64,000 nt of DNA, taken from positions 1-64,000 of the forward strand of contig NZ_QJTI01000004.1 in the NCBI RefSeq assembly GCF_003217325.1, read 5' to 3'. This document shows positions 43,511-52,139 of this stretch, one piece after another. How positions within the stretch are numbered: the stretch's first letter is position 1; every line of letters starts with the position of its first letter. The stretch comes from Rhodopseudomonas faecalis. Lineage in GTDB: Bacteria; Pseudomonadota; Alphaproteobacteria; Rhizobiales; Xanthobacteraceae. A program made the position numbers and the translations under genes. The notes under the pieces were generated by a model. That model was given only the letters and a program-made list of their open reading frames with translations, made no database searches and was not told the origin of the DNA.

Positions 43511-44290
43511 TCAAAACAACGAGCCCTGCCCATCCGGCGCGGCACGTTTGCGGCGCCGCGCGGGTCTTGATGTGCTGATCTTTTTGGCAGATTGCGGCGA
43601 CGGCTCCTGCGGCAGCTCGGCCGGATCAGCGACCGGCTCGATCAGCCCGGCATGGTCATTGCCGACATTGTTGACCTCGGTCGATACCGGGTGCCACAGC
43701 AACGTGCCGTCCGGCGGCGCGTGTAGCAGCTCGGCGGCCTCTTCGGCCGACACCGTGGCGCAATCGAGCCAGCGATCGAGATCGCCGGCTGCGATCGTCA
43801 CCGGCACCCGGTCGTGCAGCACCGCCATCGCCGCGCTGGCCGCCGCGGTGATGATCGCCACAGTATCGACCTCCTCGCCATGCGGGCCGACCCAGGTTTC
43901 CGCGAGCGCCGCCAGCGCCAGCGGCGCGCCATCGCTCGGGTGGATGAAATAAGGCTGCTTGCGGGCGCCGCGCCGCTGCCATTCGTAATAACCGTCGGCC
44001 GGCACCACGCAGCGCCGGCGCCGCATCGCGCCACGAAACGCCGGCTTGTCGAGCACGGTTTCGGCGCGGGCGTTGATCAGCAGCGCGAACTGGCGCGGGT
44101 CCTTGACCCAGGACGGCATCAAGCCCCAGCGCATCAGTTGGAACTGGCGGATGCCATGATCGACCAGCACCACTGGGATCGGCTGGGTCGGCGCCACATT
44201 ATACCGAGGCGGAAAATTAGGCTGTTCCTGATAGCCAAACACCAGCCGTATCGCCGCGGGCGGCGAGGTGATCACAAACCGACCGCACAT
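43511..44290 (-). CDS. SOS response-associated peptidase (YedK/HMCES, SRAP domain)
   Basis: A 259-residue protein that starts MCGRF; Cys2 forms the thiazolidine crosslink with abasic sites in single-stranded DNA. Other SRAP residues are present: PRYNVAPTQ, RWGLMPSW, INARAETV, CVVPADGYYEW (catalytic Glu region) and LHDRVPVTI (catalytic His). It protects abasic sites at replication forks. A basic C-terminal tail (RPARRRKRAAPDGQG) may help bind DNA. The ATG at 44290 is required because the methionine must directly precede the Cys; the GTG one codon upstream is rejected. Confidence 0.95.
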   Translation of the reverse strand: MCGRFVITSPPAAIRLVFGYQEQPNFPPRYNVAPTQPIPVVLVDHGIRQFQLMRWGLMPSWVKDPRQFALLINARAETVLDKPAFRGAMRRRRCVVPADGYYEWQRRGARKQPYFIHPSDGAPLALAALAETWVGPHGEEVDTVAIITAAASAAMAVLHDRVPVTIAAGDLDRWLDCATVSAEEAAELLHAPPDGTLLWHPVSTEVNNVGNDHAGLIEPVADPAELPQEPSPQSAKKISTSRPARRRKRAAPDGQGSLF

Positions 44291-44344
44291 CACAGGTCCC
44301 CGGGCAACGCCATGTTCAGTCCCCTTTAACCGATCGTGCCCACA

Positions 44345-44866
44345 ATGCCGACAATGTCGACCATGTCACTCCAAGCGGCGCCTCCTGCTTGTCCAGCGCC
44401 GACCAGCGCCGGCAATGACGAGGCGTGGGCGGCGCAGCTGGCAGCAGCCAACATCAATCCGCAGACCTGCCTGGCCACCGACTACCTCAATCATTTCAAT
44501 GAAGCGGTGATGCTGCTGGAAATGATTCCGGACATGCCGGAGTGCTTTGAGGATTTTCTTGCCTGGCAGCCGCTCAGCTATGCCGAACATTTCACCGCGT
44601 CGAATTTCAAGGCCCGCGATCTGGCGATCTACGCCTATGAGAACGCCGATCCGGGGATCCGCGCCGATTTCGACGACCTGACCAACAACATGACGGTGAT
44701 CCTCACCGAGGTGGGCAACGCGATGCGCGAGGTCAAGCACGACTGGACCCGCGCCGTGCTGGCGGAACATGCGGTGCGCTGGATCAAGCCGATGATCGGC
44801 CGCGCCGGCGGTATCATCAACGGCCAGGGCAGCGCCGCCGACGTCGATTACATCATGGCGCATTGA
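44345..44866 (+). CDS. Conserved hypothetical protein
   Basis: A protein of about 173 residues, acidic and helix-rich, with no signal peptide. Distinct segments are CLATDYLNHFNEAVMLLEMI, MPECFEDFLAWQPLSYAEHF and the end GGIINGQGSAADVDYIMAH. No known domain is recognised. The beginning has several alternative ATGs (44345, 44354, 44363) in a repeated Met-Pro-Thr/Ser pattern. A NUDIX gene starts 6 bp after its stop, so the two are probably co-transcribed. Confidence 0.7.
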   Translation: MPTMSTMSLQAAPPACPAPTSAGNDEAWAAQLAAANINPQTCLATDYLNHFNEAVMLLEMIPDMPECFEDFLAWQPLSYAEHFTASNFKARDLAIYAYENADPGIRADFDDLTNNMTVILTEVGNAMREVKHDWTRAVLAEHAVRWIKPMIGRAGGIINGQGSAADVDYIMAH

Positions 44867-44871
44867 CGCCG

Positions 44872-45306
44872 ATGACGACGGTTCCCGTGGACACGGTGCC
44901 GCGGCGGCCGCTGCTTGCGGTCAGCGGCGCGATTTTTCGCAAAACCGAGCTGCTGGTGGTGCGCCGCGCCCGTCCGCCAGGCCAGCATCTATTCTCGCTG
45001 CCGGGCGGCAAGGTCGAATATGGCGAGGCGCTGACCGAGGCGCTGCACCGCGAGGTGGCCGAGGAAACCGGGCTGTCGATCGAGATCGTGGCACTGGCCG
45101 GCTGGCGCGAGGTGCTGCCGGGGCCAAAGCACCCCGGCCATTATCTGATCATGACCTTTGCCGCCCGCTGGCACGCCGGCGAACCGCAGCTCAATGAGGA
45201 ACTCGACGCGTTCCGCTGGATCGCGCCCGGCGAACTCACCACGCTGGCGCATACCGACGGTCTGCCCGCGATGGTGGCGGACGCCGCAAAGCTGCTCGGC
45301 CTTTAA
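44872..45306 (+). CDS. NUDIX hydrolase (ADP-ribose pyrophosphatase-like)
   Basis: A 144-residue NUDIX enzyme with a perfect box, GGKVEYGEALTEALHREVAE followed by ETGL (G-x5-E-x7-REU-x-EE-x-GU). The flanking strands LLAVSGAIFRKTELLVVRRA and GHYLIMTFAARW are as in small ADP-ribose or nucleotide hydrolases. Substrate unproven. The ATG at 44872 is used. Located just after the hypothetical gene on the same strand. Confidence 0.9.
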   Translation: MTTVPVDTVPRRPLLAVSGAIFRKTELLVVRRARPPGQHLFSLPGGKVEYGEALTEALHREVAEETGLSIEIVALAGWREVLPGPKHPGHYLIMTFAARWHAGEPQLNEELDAFRWIAPGELTTLAHTDGLPAMVADAAKLLGL

Positions 45307-45393
45307 CCATGGCTTGCGCGGGGGGAGCCCGCGTTGCATATCAGGCCACCCTGACCCCGGCCGCCGCGGGATCAGGCTCCGTTGGACCTGCGC

Positions 45394-45771
45394 ATGCTGT
45401 CTCGCCTTGCCGCCATTGTGCTGATGCTCGCCGCCTGCCTCGCCTCGCCGGCGCGTGCCCAGGAGGCTGCGGCGCCGTTTGACGCCGATCTGCAGCGGCT
45501 CGCCGAGATTCTTGGCGCGCTGCATTATCTGCGCGGCATCTGCGGCAGCAATGAAGGCGCCAAATGGCGCGCCGAAATGCAGGCGCTGATCGACGCCGAG
45601 ACGCCGTCCGGCGAACGGCGCACCCGGATGATCGCCGGTTTCAACCGCGGCTATAACGGCTTCCAGACCACCTATCGCAGCTGCACGCCGGCTGCTGATT
45701 TGGCGATTCGCCGCTATCTGGAAGAAGGCTCCAAAATCTCGCGCGACCTGACCGCGCGTTACGCCAACTGA
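45394..45771 (+). CDS. TIGR02301 family protein
   Basis: A 125-residue periplasmic protein with a signal peptide (MLSRLAAIVLMLAACLASPA..RAQ). The mature part has the family segments LAEILGALHYLRGICG and FNRGYNGFQTTYRSCTPAAD with two conserved cysteines. TIGR02301 is an alphaproteobacterial family without known function. A TTG four codons upstream is an alternative start; the ATG gives a conventional signal peptide. Confidence 0.85.
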   Translation: MLSRLAAIVLMLAACLASPARAQEAAAPFDADLQRLAEILGALHYLRGICGSNEGAKWRAEMQALIDAETPSGERRTRMIAGFNRGYNGFQTTYRSCTPAADLAIRRYLEEGSKISRDLTARYAN

Positions 45772-46007
45772 AGCCGGTTTCCGCTCCCGTCCGGCCCCAG
45801 CCGAACAACACTCACAACATCAAGGCCTTAAACCGCCACAACGTCCCCGGCGGCGCAACTTGGTGTGCGGTACTGTGGTCGGGCTGTGGATCACTGGCCC
45901 CGCCGTTAACCTTTCCTAAAGAACTGGCCTGCCGTGGCGGCTGCCGCGTGCTAATGCTCGGTCATTCCACGGCCCGCCCGGGTCGCAGCTTCAGCCTGTT
46001 GAGTTTC

Positions 46008-46271
46008 ATGAGCCAGCAATCGTCCTTTTCCACCCGCGAGCCGCTGCACGATCACGAACAGAAGCAGGCAGCACTCAGCTATCTGAACGAAGCCTGGGCG
46101 GAAGCCCGCCATGACGGGGTCGATGGGGACTGCTTGGCGCAGGCCAGCCTGTTCGCGGCACTCGCGGAACTGGTCAGCACCTATGGCGAGGACGCGGTGG
46201 CGACCTTTGTGGAAGGTCTGTCCACCCGGGTCCGCCACGGCGAATTCTCGATCGCGCTGGCGCGTCAGTAA
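46008..46271 (+). CDS. Small conserved hypothetical protein
   Basis: An 87-residue acidic helical protein (MSQQSSFSTREPLHDHEQKQ, AALSYLNEAWAEARHDGVDG, ASLFAALAELVSTYGEDAVA). No signal peptide or membrane segment, and no known domain. The ATG at 46008 is chosen because the upstream extension is basic and unlike the rest. It stands alone between repeat-bearing spacers. Confidence 0.62.
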   Translation: MSQQSSFSTREPLHDHEQKQAALSYLNEAWAEARHDGVDGDCLAQASLFAALAELVSTYGEDAVATFVEGLSTRVRHGEFSIALARQ

Positions 46272-46321
46272 GCGCCGCGATTTTCCAACTTTCATTTTTG
46301 GAAGCGAGCCCGCCCTCGTCT

Positions 46322-46408
46322 CGTCAGAGCGAGGACAGCAGCGACGAAGCAATGCAGGGCTCAAGGCACTGGGCCGTGGATTGCTTCGTTGCGCTTGCTA
46401 TCGGGACC
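46322..46408. repeat. Decayed copy of the CATTGCGAGGAGCGAAGCGA repeat
   Basis: GAGCGAGGACAGCAGCGACGAAGCAAT on the left and GTGGATTGCTTCGTTGCGCTTG on the right, split here from a longer match, correspond to the arms of 24544-24618 with many substitutions. The interior has expanded. It shares the spacer with the next element. Confidence 0.65.
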
Positions 46409-46477
46409 GCCAGCCCGGCCGCGACCTGCTGAGCGCTGCGCATTGTACCAACGGCGGGTGATAAAAGCCTCTCCGCA

Positions 46478-46568
46478 CGTCATGGCCGGGCTCCGTCCCG
46501 GCCATCCACGTCTTTGATCCGGCAGCGCTTTTAAGACGTGGATACCCGCGACAAGCGCGGGCATGACG
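46478..46568. repeat. Paired REP (BIME-like) element, copy C
   Basis: It is nearly identical to 31808-31897, including the CCACGTCTTTGATCCGGC centre. It lies just downstream of the dihydroorotase-like gene end and fills most of the 320-bp spacer to the small gene at 46008. Confidence 0.9.
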
Positions 46569-46591
46569 GGCAATGGTGGGGGCCGCTGGTA

Positions 46592-47926
46592 TTACGCCTT
46601 CAGCGTTTCCAGAAACCGCACCGGCTCGCCGATCGCCGGCGTCACCAATTCGCCCTGCCACATCACCCGGCGGCCACGCACGATGGTGCCGACCGGCCAG
46701 CCGGTGACGCGCAGTCCGTCATAAGGCGTCCAGCCGACGCGCGAGGCGGTCCAGGCATTGGTGATGGTCTCGCTGCGCTTGAGATCGACCACCGTGATGT
46801 CGGCGTCATAGCCGGCCGCGATCCGGCCCTTGCTGGCGATGTCGTAGATCCGCGCCGGGCCGGCGCTGGTGAGATCGACAAAGCGCGCCAGCGACAGCTT
46901 GCCGGCGTTGACGTGATCGAGCATCAGCGGCACCACGGTCTGCACGCCGGTCATGCCCGACGGCGAGGCCGGATAGCTCTTGGCCTTTTCTTCCAGCGTA
47001 TGCGGCGCGTGATCGGAGCCGATCACATCGACGATCCCTTGCGCGATGCCGCGCCACAGCCCGTCGCGATGCGCGCCGTCGCGCACCGGCGGGTTCATCT
47101 GCGCGCGCGTACCGAGCCGTTCGTAACATTCCGGCGCCGCCAGCGTCAGATGATGCGGCGTCACCTCGCAGGTCGCGACGTCCTTATGGTCGCGCAGAAA
47201 CTCAATCTCGTCGCGGGTCGAGACGTGCAGCACGTGAATGCGCTTGCCGGCCTCGCGCGCCAGCTTCACCAGCCGCTGCGTCGCGGTCAGCGCTGCGATC
47301 TCATCGCGCCACACCGGATGCGAGCGCGGATCGCCCTCGATGCGCAGATCCTTGCGCGCGTTGAGGCGATATTCGTCCTCGGCGTGGAACGCGGCGCGGC
47401 GCTGGATCACCGCCAGAATCTGGCGCAGGCCCTCATCGTCCTCCACCAGCAGGCTGCCGGTTGATGAACCGATGAACACTTTGACGCCGGCGCAGCCGCG
47501 CATGCGCTCGATCTCTGGCAGCTCGGCGACATTGTCGCGGGTGCCGCCGATGAAGAACGCAAAGTCGCAATGCATGCGATGCTGGCCGCGCCTCACCTTG
47601 TCGGCGAGCGCGTCGGCGGTGACGGTGAGCGGATTGGTGTTCGGCATTTCGAACACCGCGGTAACGCCGCCCATCACGGCGCTGAGCGAACCGCTTTCCA
47701 GATCTTCCTTGTGGGTCAGGCCGGGCTCGCGGAAATGCACCTGGGTATCGATCACGCCTGGCAAGAGATGCAGCCCGGTGCAATCCACCACCTCGCCGGC
47801 CGATGCCTGGCCGAGCGCGCCGATCGCGGCGATCCGGCCATCACGAATGCCGATGTCGCCGACGCCCTCCCCATCCTGGTTGACGATGGTGCCGGATTTC
47901 AAAATCGTGTCGAAACGCTGTGTCAT
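46592..47926 (-). CDS. pyrC: Dihydroorotase family amidohydrolase
   Basis: A 444-residue cyclic amidohydrolase assigned to the third step of pyrimidine synthesis. It has PGVIDTQVHFREPGL, GVKVFIGSSTGSL (the lysine that can be carboxylated), HVLHVST, CEVTPHHL and DVIGSDHAPHT (catalytic Asp). In most dihydroorotases the first metal motif is HxH; here it reads Gln-Val-His, so one ligand is replaced. That variant is, as I recall, common in Rhizobiales genes annotated dihydroorotase, so function may be preserved or altered. The ATG at 47926 is used. Single gene, divergent from ygfZ. Confidence 0.85.
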   Translation of the reverse strand: MTQRFDTILKSGTIVNQDGEGVGDIGIRDGRIAAIGALGQASAGEVVDCTGLHLLPGVIDTQVHFREPGLTHKEDLESGSLSAVMGGVTAVFEMPNTNPLTVTADALADKVRRGQHRMHCDFAFFIGGTRDNVAELPEIERMRGCAGVKVFIGSSTGSLLVEDDEGLRQILAVIQRRAAFHAEDEYRLNARKDLRIEGDPRSHPVWRDEIAALTATQRLVKLAREAGKRIHVLHVSTRDEIEFLRDHKDVATCEVTPHHLTLAAPECYERLGTRAQMNPPVRDGAHRDGLWRGIAQGIVDVIGSDHAPHTLEEKAKSYPASPSGMTGVQTVVPLMLDHVNAGKLSLARFVDLTSAGPARIYDIASKGRIAAGYDADITVVDLKRSETITNAWTASRVGWTPYDGLRVTGWPVGTIVRGRRVMWQGELVTPAIGEPVRFLETLKA

Positions 47927-48085
47927 CGGTCCTCGGCGGCTGGCAGCTAGGCAGTGCAGATATGGGGCAGGTGTTGTTGCGGACAACGTCTTGTTGCCGC
48001 CAATCTAGCTGCTTAACTTGGCTGCGACCATCCGCACCAGGATATTGGCAGCGTAGCGGCCAGCGCCGCGCATTGAGAGTTCAGC

Positions 48086-48961
48086 ATGAAGGCAGCGTTC
48101 CTCGCCGACCGCGGCGTTGTGAAGATCAGCGGCGACGATGCACGGCATTTCCTCAACGGCCTGGTCTCGACCGACATGACCAAGGCGCAGCCGGGCCAGG
48201 GCCGCTATGGCGCGCTGCTGACGCCGCAGGGCAAGATCATCGCCGATTTCCTGATCACCGAATTGCCGGCTGCCGATGACGGCGGCTTTCTGCTCGATTG
48301 CAGCGGCGCGCTCGCGGCCGCGCTGACCAGCAAACTGAATTTCTACAAGCTGCGCGCCAAGGTGTCAGTGGAGAACCTGTCGGACCGGCTCGGCGTGCTG
48401 GCGATCTGGGACGGCACGCCGTCGCCGCCGCCCGAGGGCGGCTTTGCCGATCCGCGCAGCCCAAAGCTGGGCTGGCGCGGCCTCTTGCCGCAGGAGCTGG
48501 CGACCAAAACCGCCGCGGCGCTCAAGGCCGAATGGCGCGAGCCCGCGGCCTATCACGCGCACCGGATTCGCTGCGGCGTGCCGGAGGGCGGCGTCGATTT
48601 CCACTATGGCGATGCCTTCCCGCACGAAGCCAATATGGACCGGCTGAGCGGCGTCGATTTCGGCAAGGGCTGTTATGTCGGCCAGGAAGTGGTGTCGCGC
48701 ATGCAGCACCGCGGCACGGCGCGCACCCGCACGCTGCGGCTTGGCTATGACGGCGCGGCGCCATCACCGGGCAGCGAGGTGCTCGCCGACGACAAGCCGG
48801 TCGGCCAGCTCGGCTCCGCCGCCGAGGGCTGCGCGCTGGCGCTGCTGCGCATCGACAAGCTCACTGATGCGGCCGGGGCGCGGCTCCATGCCGGCGATGT
48901 CACGCTGCGGCTGATCGATGACATCGAGCAGCCATCAGCGCCGGCACGGACGCCTTCATGA
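48086..48961 (+). CDS. ygfZ: Folate-binding iron-sulfur cluster assembly factor YgfZ
   Basis: A 291-residue protein of the GcvT-like fold that uses tetrahydrofolate to support maturation or repair of Fe-S enzymes. The diagnostic motif KGCYVGQEVVSRMQHRG (K-G-C-[FY]-x-G-Q-E) is intact near residue 195. The N-terminal DDARHFLNGLVSTDMTKAQPG is also typical. Its stop overlaps the tag start (ATGA), so the two genes form a translationally coupled operon. Confidence 0.94.
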   Translation: MKAAFLADRGVVKISGDDARHFLNGLVSTDMTKAQPGQGRYGALLTPQGKIIADFLITELPAADDGGFLLDCSGALAAALTSKLNFYKLRAKVSVENLSDRLGVLAIWDGTPSPPPEGGFADPRSPKLGWRGLLPQELATKTAAALKAEWREPAAYHAHRIRCGVPEGGVDFHYGDAFPHEANMDRLSGVDFGKGCYVGQEVVSRMQHRGTARTRTLRLGYDGAAPSPGSEVLADDKPVGQLGSAAEGCALALLRIDKLTDAAGARLHAGDVTLRLIDDIEQPSAPARTPS

Positions 48962-49578
48962 GCGAGCCGCGGCTCCATCCCGACGGCGTGACGCGCTGTC
49001 CCTGGCCGGGCGACGACCCGTTCTACATCGCCTATCACGATCAGGAATGGGGCGTGCCGGAATATGACGACCGCGCGCTGTTTGAAAAACTGATCCTGGA
49101 CGGTTTTCAGGCCGGGCTGTCGTGGATCACCATCTTGCGCAAGCGCGACAATTTCCGCCGCGCCTTCGACGGCTTTGATCCGGAAAAAATCGCGCGCTAT
49201 GGCGACGACAAGGTGCAGGCGCTGATGAACGACGTCGGCATCGTTCGCAACCGTGCCAAGATCGTCGGCACAATCACCAGCGCGCGCAGCTATCTCGACA
49301 TCATGGCGCACGGCCCGGGCTTTTCCGCGCTGCTGTGGGACTTTGTCGGCGGCACGCCGCAGATCAATCACTTCAAGACCACCACCAGCGTGCCGGCCTC
49401 GACGCCGCTATCGGCGCAGGTCTCCAAGGAACTGACGCGGCGCGGCTTCAAATTCGTCGGCCCGACCATCGTCTATGCGTTCATGCAGGCCACCGGGCTC
49501 GTCAACGATCATCTGGTCGATTGCGTCTGTCACCAGCGCTGCGCCGCGCTCAACAGGCCGCGCCCGTCGCCGCGTTAG
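48958..49578 (+). CDS. tag: DNA-3-methyladenine glycosylase I
   Basis: A 206-residue base-excision-repair enzyme that removes 3-methyladenine. RCPWPGDDPFYIAYHDQEWG contains the first zinc Cys and the conserved W/Y pocket, QAGLSWITILRKRDNFRRAF the central helix, and VDCVCHQRC the C-terminal zinc-binding residues. The length matches Tag. It is the second gene of the ygfZ-tag operon. Confidence 0.96.
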   Translation: MSEPRLHPDGVTRCPWPGDDPFYIAYHDQEWGVPEYDDRALFEKLILDGFQAGLSWITILRKRDNFRRAFDGFDPEKIARYGDDKVQALMNDVGIVRNRAKIVGTITSARSYLDIMAHGPGFSALLWDFVGGTPQINHFKTTTSVPASTPLSAQVSKELTRRGFKFVGPTIVYAFMQATGLVNDHLVDCVCHQRCAALNRPRPSPR

Positions 49579-49670
49579 CGCTGTCACAGATCATGCGGTG
49601 AAATGGTATTGGCCGCGGCCAGCTTCGTGCTATGCCGTGCCGCATCATTCGCAAGCGTTGCTGTTCCGCC

Positions 49671-50282
49671 ATGTCCTCGTCACGTTCGTCCTCCTCCGCG
49701 CCGCGCGCCTGGCAGCGGATGCTGTCCGGCCGCCGGCTCGATCTGCTCGATCCGTCGCCGCTCGATATCGAAGTCGAGGACATCGCCCATGGCCTGGCGC
49801 GGGTGGCGCGCTGGAACGGCCAGACCCACGGGCCCTATATTTTCTCGGTGGCGCAGCACTCGCTGCTGGTCGAGGCGGTGCTGCGCCTCAAATCGCCGCG
49901 CTATGATCACAGCGCCGCTTTGGCGGCGATGCTGCACGACGCCCCGGAATATGTGATCGGCGACATGATCTCGCCGTTCAAGGCGGTGATCGGCGGCGCC
50001 TACAAAGAGGTGGAGAAGCGTCTGCTCGGCGCCATCCATGTGCGCTTCGGCCTGCCGGCCGAGATCGATCCGGCGCTGGAGCGGCGCATCAAGGCCGCCG
50101 ATCGCGGCGCCGCTTATCTCGAGGCCACCACGCTTGCCGGCTTCGGCGTCACCGAATCGAAGCGGCTGTTCGGCTCCGATCCCGGCCTGCCCGACGACAT
50201 CCGCACCGATCTGCTGACGCCCTGGCCGATCGGCAAGGCCGAGAAGCGGTTCCTGGCCCGGTTCCAGACCCTGCTCGATTGA
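49671..50282 (+). CDS. HD-domain hydrolase (YfbR-like)
   Basis: A 203-residue metal-dependent phosphohydrolase: GPYIFSVAQHSLLVEAVL provides the first His, and AAMLHDAPEYVIGDMISPFK the HD pair and following residues. KAADRGAAYLEATTL carries the final Asp. The sequence resembles YfbR-type 5'-deoxynucleotidases and related proteins, so a nucleotide substrate is likely but unproven. The ATG at 49671 is used; the N-terminal 20 residues are Ser-rich. Confidence 0.87.
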   Translation: MSSSRSSSSAPRAWQRMLSGRRLDLLDPSPLDIEVEDIAHGLARVARWNGQTHGPYIFSVAQHSLLVEAVLRLKSPRYDHSAALAAMLHDAPEYVIGDMISPFKAVIGGAYKEVEKRLLGAIHVRFGLPAEIDPALERRIKAADRGAAYLEATTLAGFGVTESKRLFGSDPGLPDDIRTDLLTPWPIGKAEKRFLARFQTLLD

Positions 50283-50357
50283 GCATTACCGCGACTTGGA
50301 CGGCTTCCGCCCCGCGGAGCCGCTTTGTATAGTCGGGCCGATTTCCAAGAGAGTCCG

Positions 50358-50864
50358 ATGATCCACGTCTGTTCGCTTGCAGCCTTGCATCCGACCGTCG
50401 CAGCCACCGGCGCGAGCCATGTGCTGACCGTGATGGCGCGCGTCGCGCAGGTGCAGCGCCCGGCCTCGGTGGCCGAGGCCAATCATCTGCGCGTGGAGAT
50501 GGACGACATCACCGACGAGCTCGACGGCTTCAACGCGCCGTCGCTCGACCACATCGCCATGGTGCTGGATTTCGTGCGCGGCTGGGATCGCGCCGCGCCG
50601 CTGGTGGTGCATTGCTACGCCGGCATCAGCCGCTCGACCGCCAGCGCCTTCCTGGCCGCCTGCGCGCTCAACCCGCACCGCGACGAAATCACGATCGCCC
50701 GGCAGATCCGGCAAGCATCGCCGAGCGCCTTTCCGAACCGGCGCATCGTGGAGCTGGCCGACCGCGCGCTCGGCCGCCAGGGGCGCATGCTGCGCGCGCT
50801 CGATGCGATCGGCCCGGGCACCGCGGTGTTGGAAGGCGCGCCGTTCCGCGTCGAGCTCGAATGA
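50358..50864 (+). CDS. Tyrosine/dual-specificity phosphatase-like protein
   Basis: A 168-residue protein with a cysteine-phosphatase loop, VVHCYAGISRSTASAFLAA (HC-x5-R-S/T), and an upstream region NHLRVEMDDITDELDG that could supply the general-acid Asp. The family dephosphorylates phosphotyrosine or other phosphate esters. An AAGAGAG ribosome-binding sequence precedes the ATG at 50358. Its stop overlaps the start of the NadQ/NrtR-type regulator (ATGA), so the two proteins are coupled, which is an unusual partner for a NAD regulator. Confidence 0.86.
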   Translation: MIHVCSLAALHPTVAATGASHVLTVMARVAQVQRPASVAEANHLRVEMDDITDELDGFNAPSLDHIAMVLDFVRGWDRAAPLVVHCYAGISRSTASAFLAACALNPHRDEITIARQIRQASPSAFPNRRIVELADRALGRQGRMLRALDAIGPGTAVLEGAPFRVELE

Positions 50865-51838
50865 GCGAGAAACTGCCGACCCCGATCGAGATCGGCCTGA
50901 CGGCCGCGATCGTCGCGATCGAACGCAACGAGCCGATGATCCTGACCGCATCGGGCGGCGATGGCGACAGCCTGGCCGGGCTGCCATTCGGCCCGTTCGA
51001 CGCGATCGCGCATCGCACGCTGGAAATCGGGCTGCGCGCCTGGGTGGAAGAACAGGCCGGGCTGCGGCTCGGCTATGTCGAGCAGCTGTACACGTTTGGC
51101 GATCGCGGCCGCCATGCGCGGGTCGGCGATACCGACGTGCACGTCGCCTCGATCGGCTATCTGGCGCTGACCCGCGCCGCCGACAACGCCGCGCGCGCGC
51201 CGGGCGCCACCTTCGAGCCCTGGTATCGCTACTTCCCCTGGGAAGACTGGCGCGCCTCGCAGCCCGAGATCATCGCCCGCGATATCATCCCCGAACTAAC
51301 CGCCTGGGCCGCGCAGGCCGAACAGCCGGATGCCACCCGCGCGCTCGGCCGCAAGGATCGGGTGCGGCTGTTCTTCGGCATCGACGGCGCGCCATGGGAC
51401 GAGGAGCGCGTGCTCGACCGCTACGAGTTGTTGTACGAGGCCGGGTTGATAGAGGAAGCGCGGCGCGACGGCCGGCCCGCGGCGCTGGCGCGTAGCAAGG
51501 TGCCGGCGCTCGGCGTGCCGATGCGCTTTGATCATCGCCGCATTCTGGCGACCGCGATCGCGCGGCTGCGCGCCAAGCTGAAATATCGGCCAGTGGTGTT
51601 CGAGCTGCTGCCGCCCGACTTCACGCTGACCGAATTACAGCGCACCGTGGAGGCGATTTCCGGCCGCCATCTGCACAAGCAGAATTTTCGGCGGCTGGTG
51701 GAAGCCGGCGCGCTGGTGGAGCCGACCGGCGAAGTCGCGACCCATACCGGCGGCCGCCCGGCGGCGCTGTTCCGGTTCCGCCGCGAAGTGCTACAGGAAC
51801 GACCGGCGCCCGGCCTGCGGGTGCGCGGCCGGCGCTGA
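50861..51838 (+). CDS. nadQ: NadQ/NrtR-type regulator of NAD biosynthesis (NUDIX-like plus winged helix)
   Basis: A 325-residue protein with a NUDIX-like N-terminal domain and a C-terminal winged helix (TLTELQRTVEAISGRHLHKQ, NFRRLVEAGALVEPTG, GRPAALFRFRREVLQ), the architecture of NrtR and of the alphaproteobacterial NadQ (COG4111). The NUDIX box is degraded (RAWVEEQAGL where REUxEExGU is expected), so it probably binds rather than hydrolyses a NAD-related ligand. It overlaps the phosphatase gene. The nadABC genes begin 2.4 kb downstream behind a 23-nt palindrome, the likely operator. Symbol assigned by family and context. Confidence 0.82.
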   Translation: MSEKLPTPIEIGLTAAIVAIERNEPMILTASGGDGDSLAGLPFGPFDAIAHRTLEIGLRAWVEEQAGLRLGYVEQLYTFGDRGRHARVGDTDVHVASIGYLALTRAADNAARAPGATFEPWYRYFPWEDWRASQPEIIARDIIPELTAWAAQAEQPDATRALGRKDRVRLFFGIDGAPWDEERVLDRYELLYEAGLIEEARRDGRPAALARSKVPALGVPMRFDHRRILATAIARLRAKLKYRPVVFELLPPDFTLTELQRTVEAISGRHLHKQNFRRLVEAGALVEPTGEVATHTGGRPAALFRFRREVLQERPAPGLRVRGRR

Positions 51839-51855
51839 GCTGAGCGCACACTCTC

Positions 51856-51973
51856 CGTCATTCCGGGGCGCGCCGCATGGCGGCGCGAACCCGGAATCCA
51901 GAAATTGTTGCGAAGGCTGTTACCAGCCGATCGGGATTCCGGGTTCGCGCCAATAGGCGCGCCCCGGAATGAC
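51856..51973. repeat. CATTCCGGGG-type inverted repeat, copy 1
   Basis: GTCATTCCGGGGCGCGCC and GGCGCGAACCCGGAATC on the left face GATTCCGGGTTCGCGCC and GGCGCGCCCCGGAATGAC on the right, around a 40-base centre. A second copy is at 58057-58206. The element occupies much of the 300-bp spacer between the NadQ-like gene and the next, convergent gene. Confidence 0.9.
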
Positions 51974-52021
51974 TCGTTGCAGCGCTTGCGATGACTCGTT
52001 GGAACGTTTGCATCCAACACG

Positions 52022-52051
52022 ACGATGCCCGCGACCAGCGCGGGCATGACG
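52022..52051. repeat. Single REP half-element
   Basis: GATGCCCGCGACCAGCGCGG followed by GCATGAC is one palindrome of the paired REP family (compare 46478-46568). It lies next to the CATTCCGGGG repeat. Confidence 0.8.
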
Positions 52052-52139
52052 GTCATTGGCAGCAGCCGATGATATCAGTGGAAGCAATACTGGAGGAGCA
52101 ATTATGGGCGGATCGCAGCTCCGCCCTCGCTAGCCGCGA

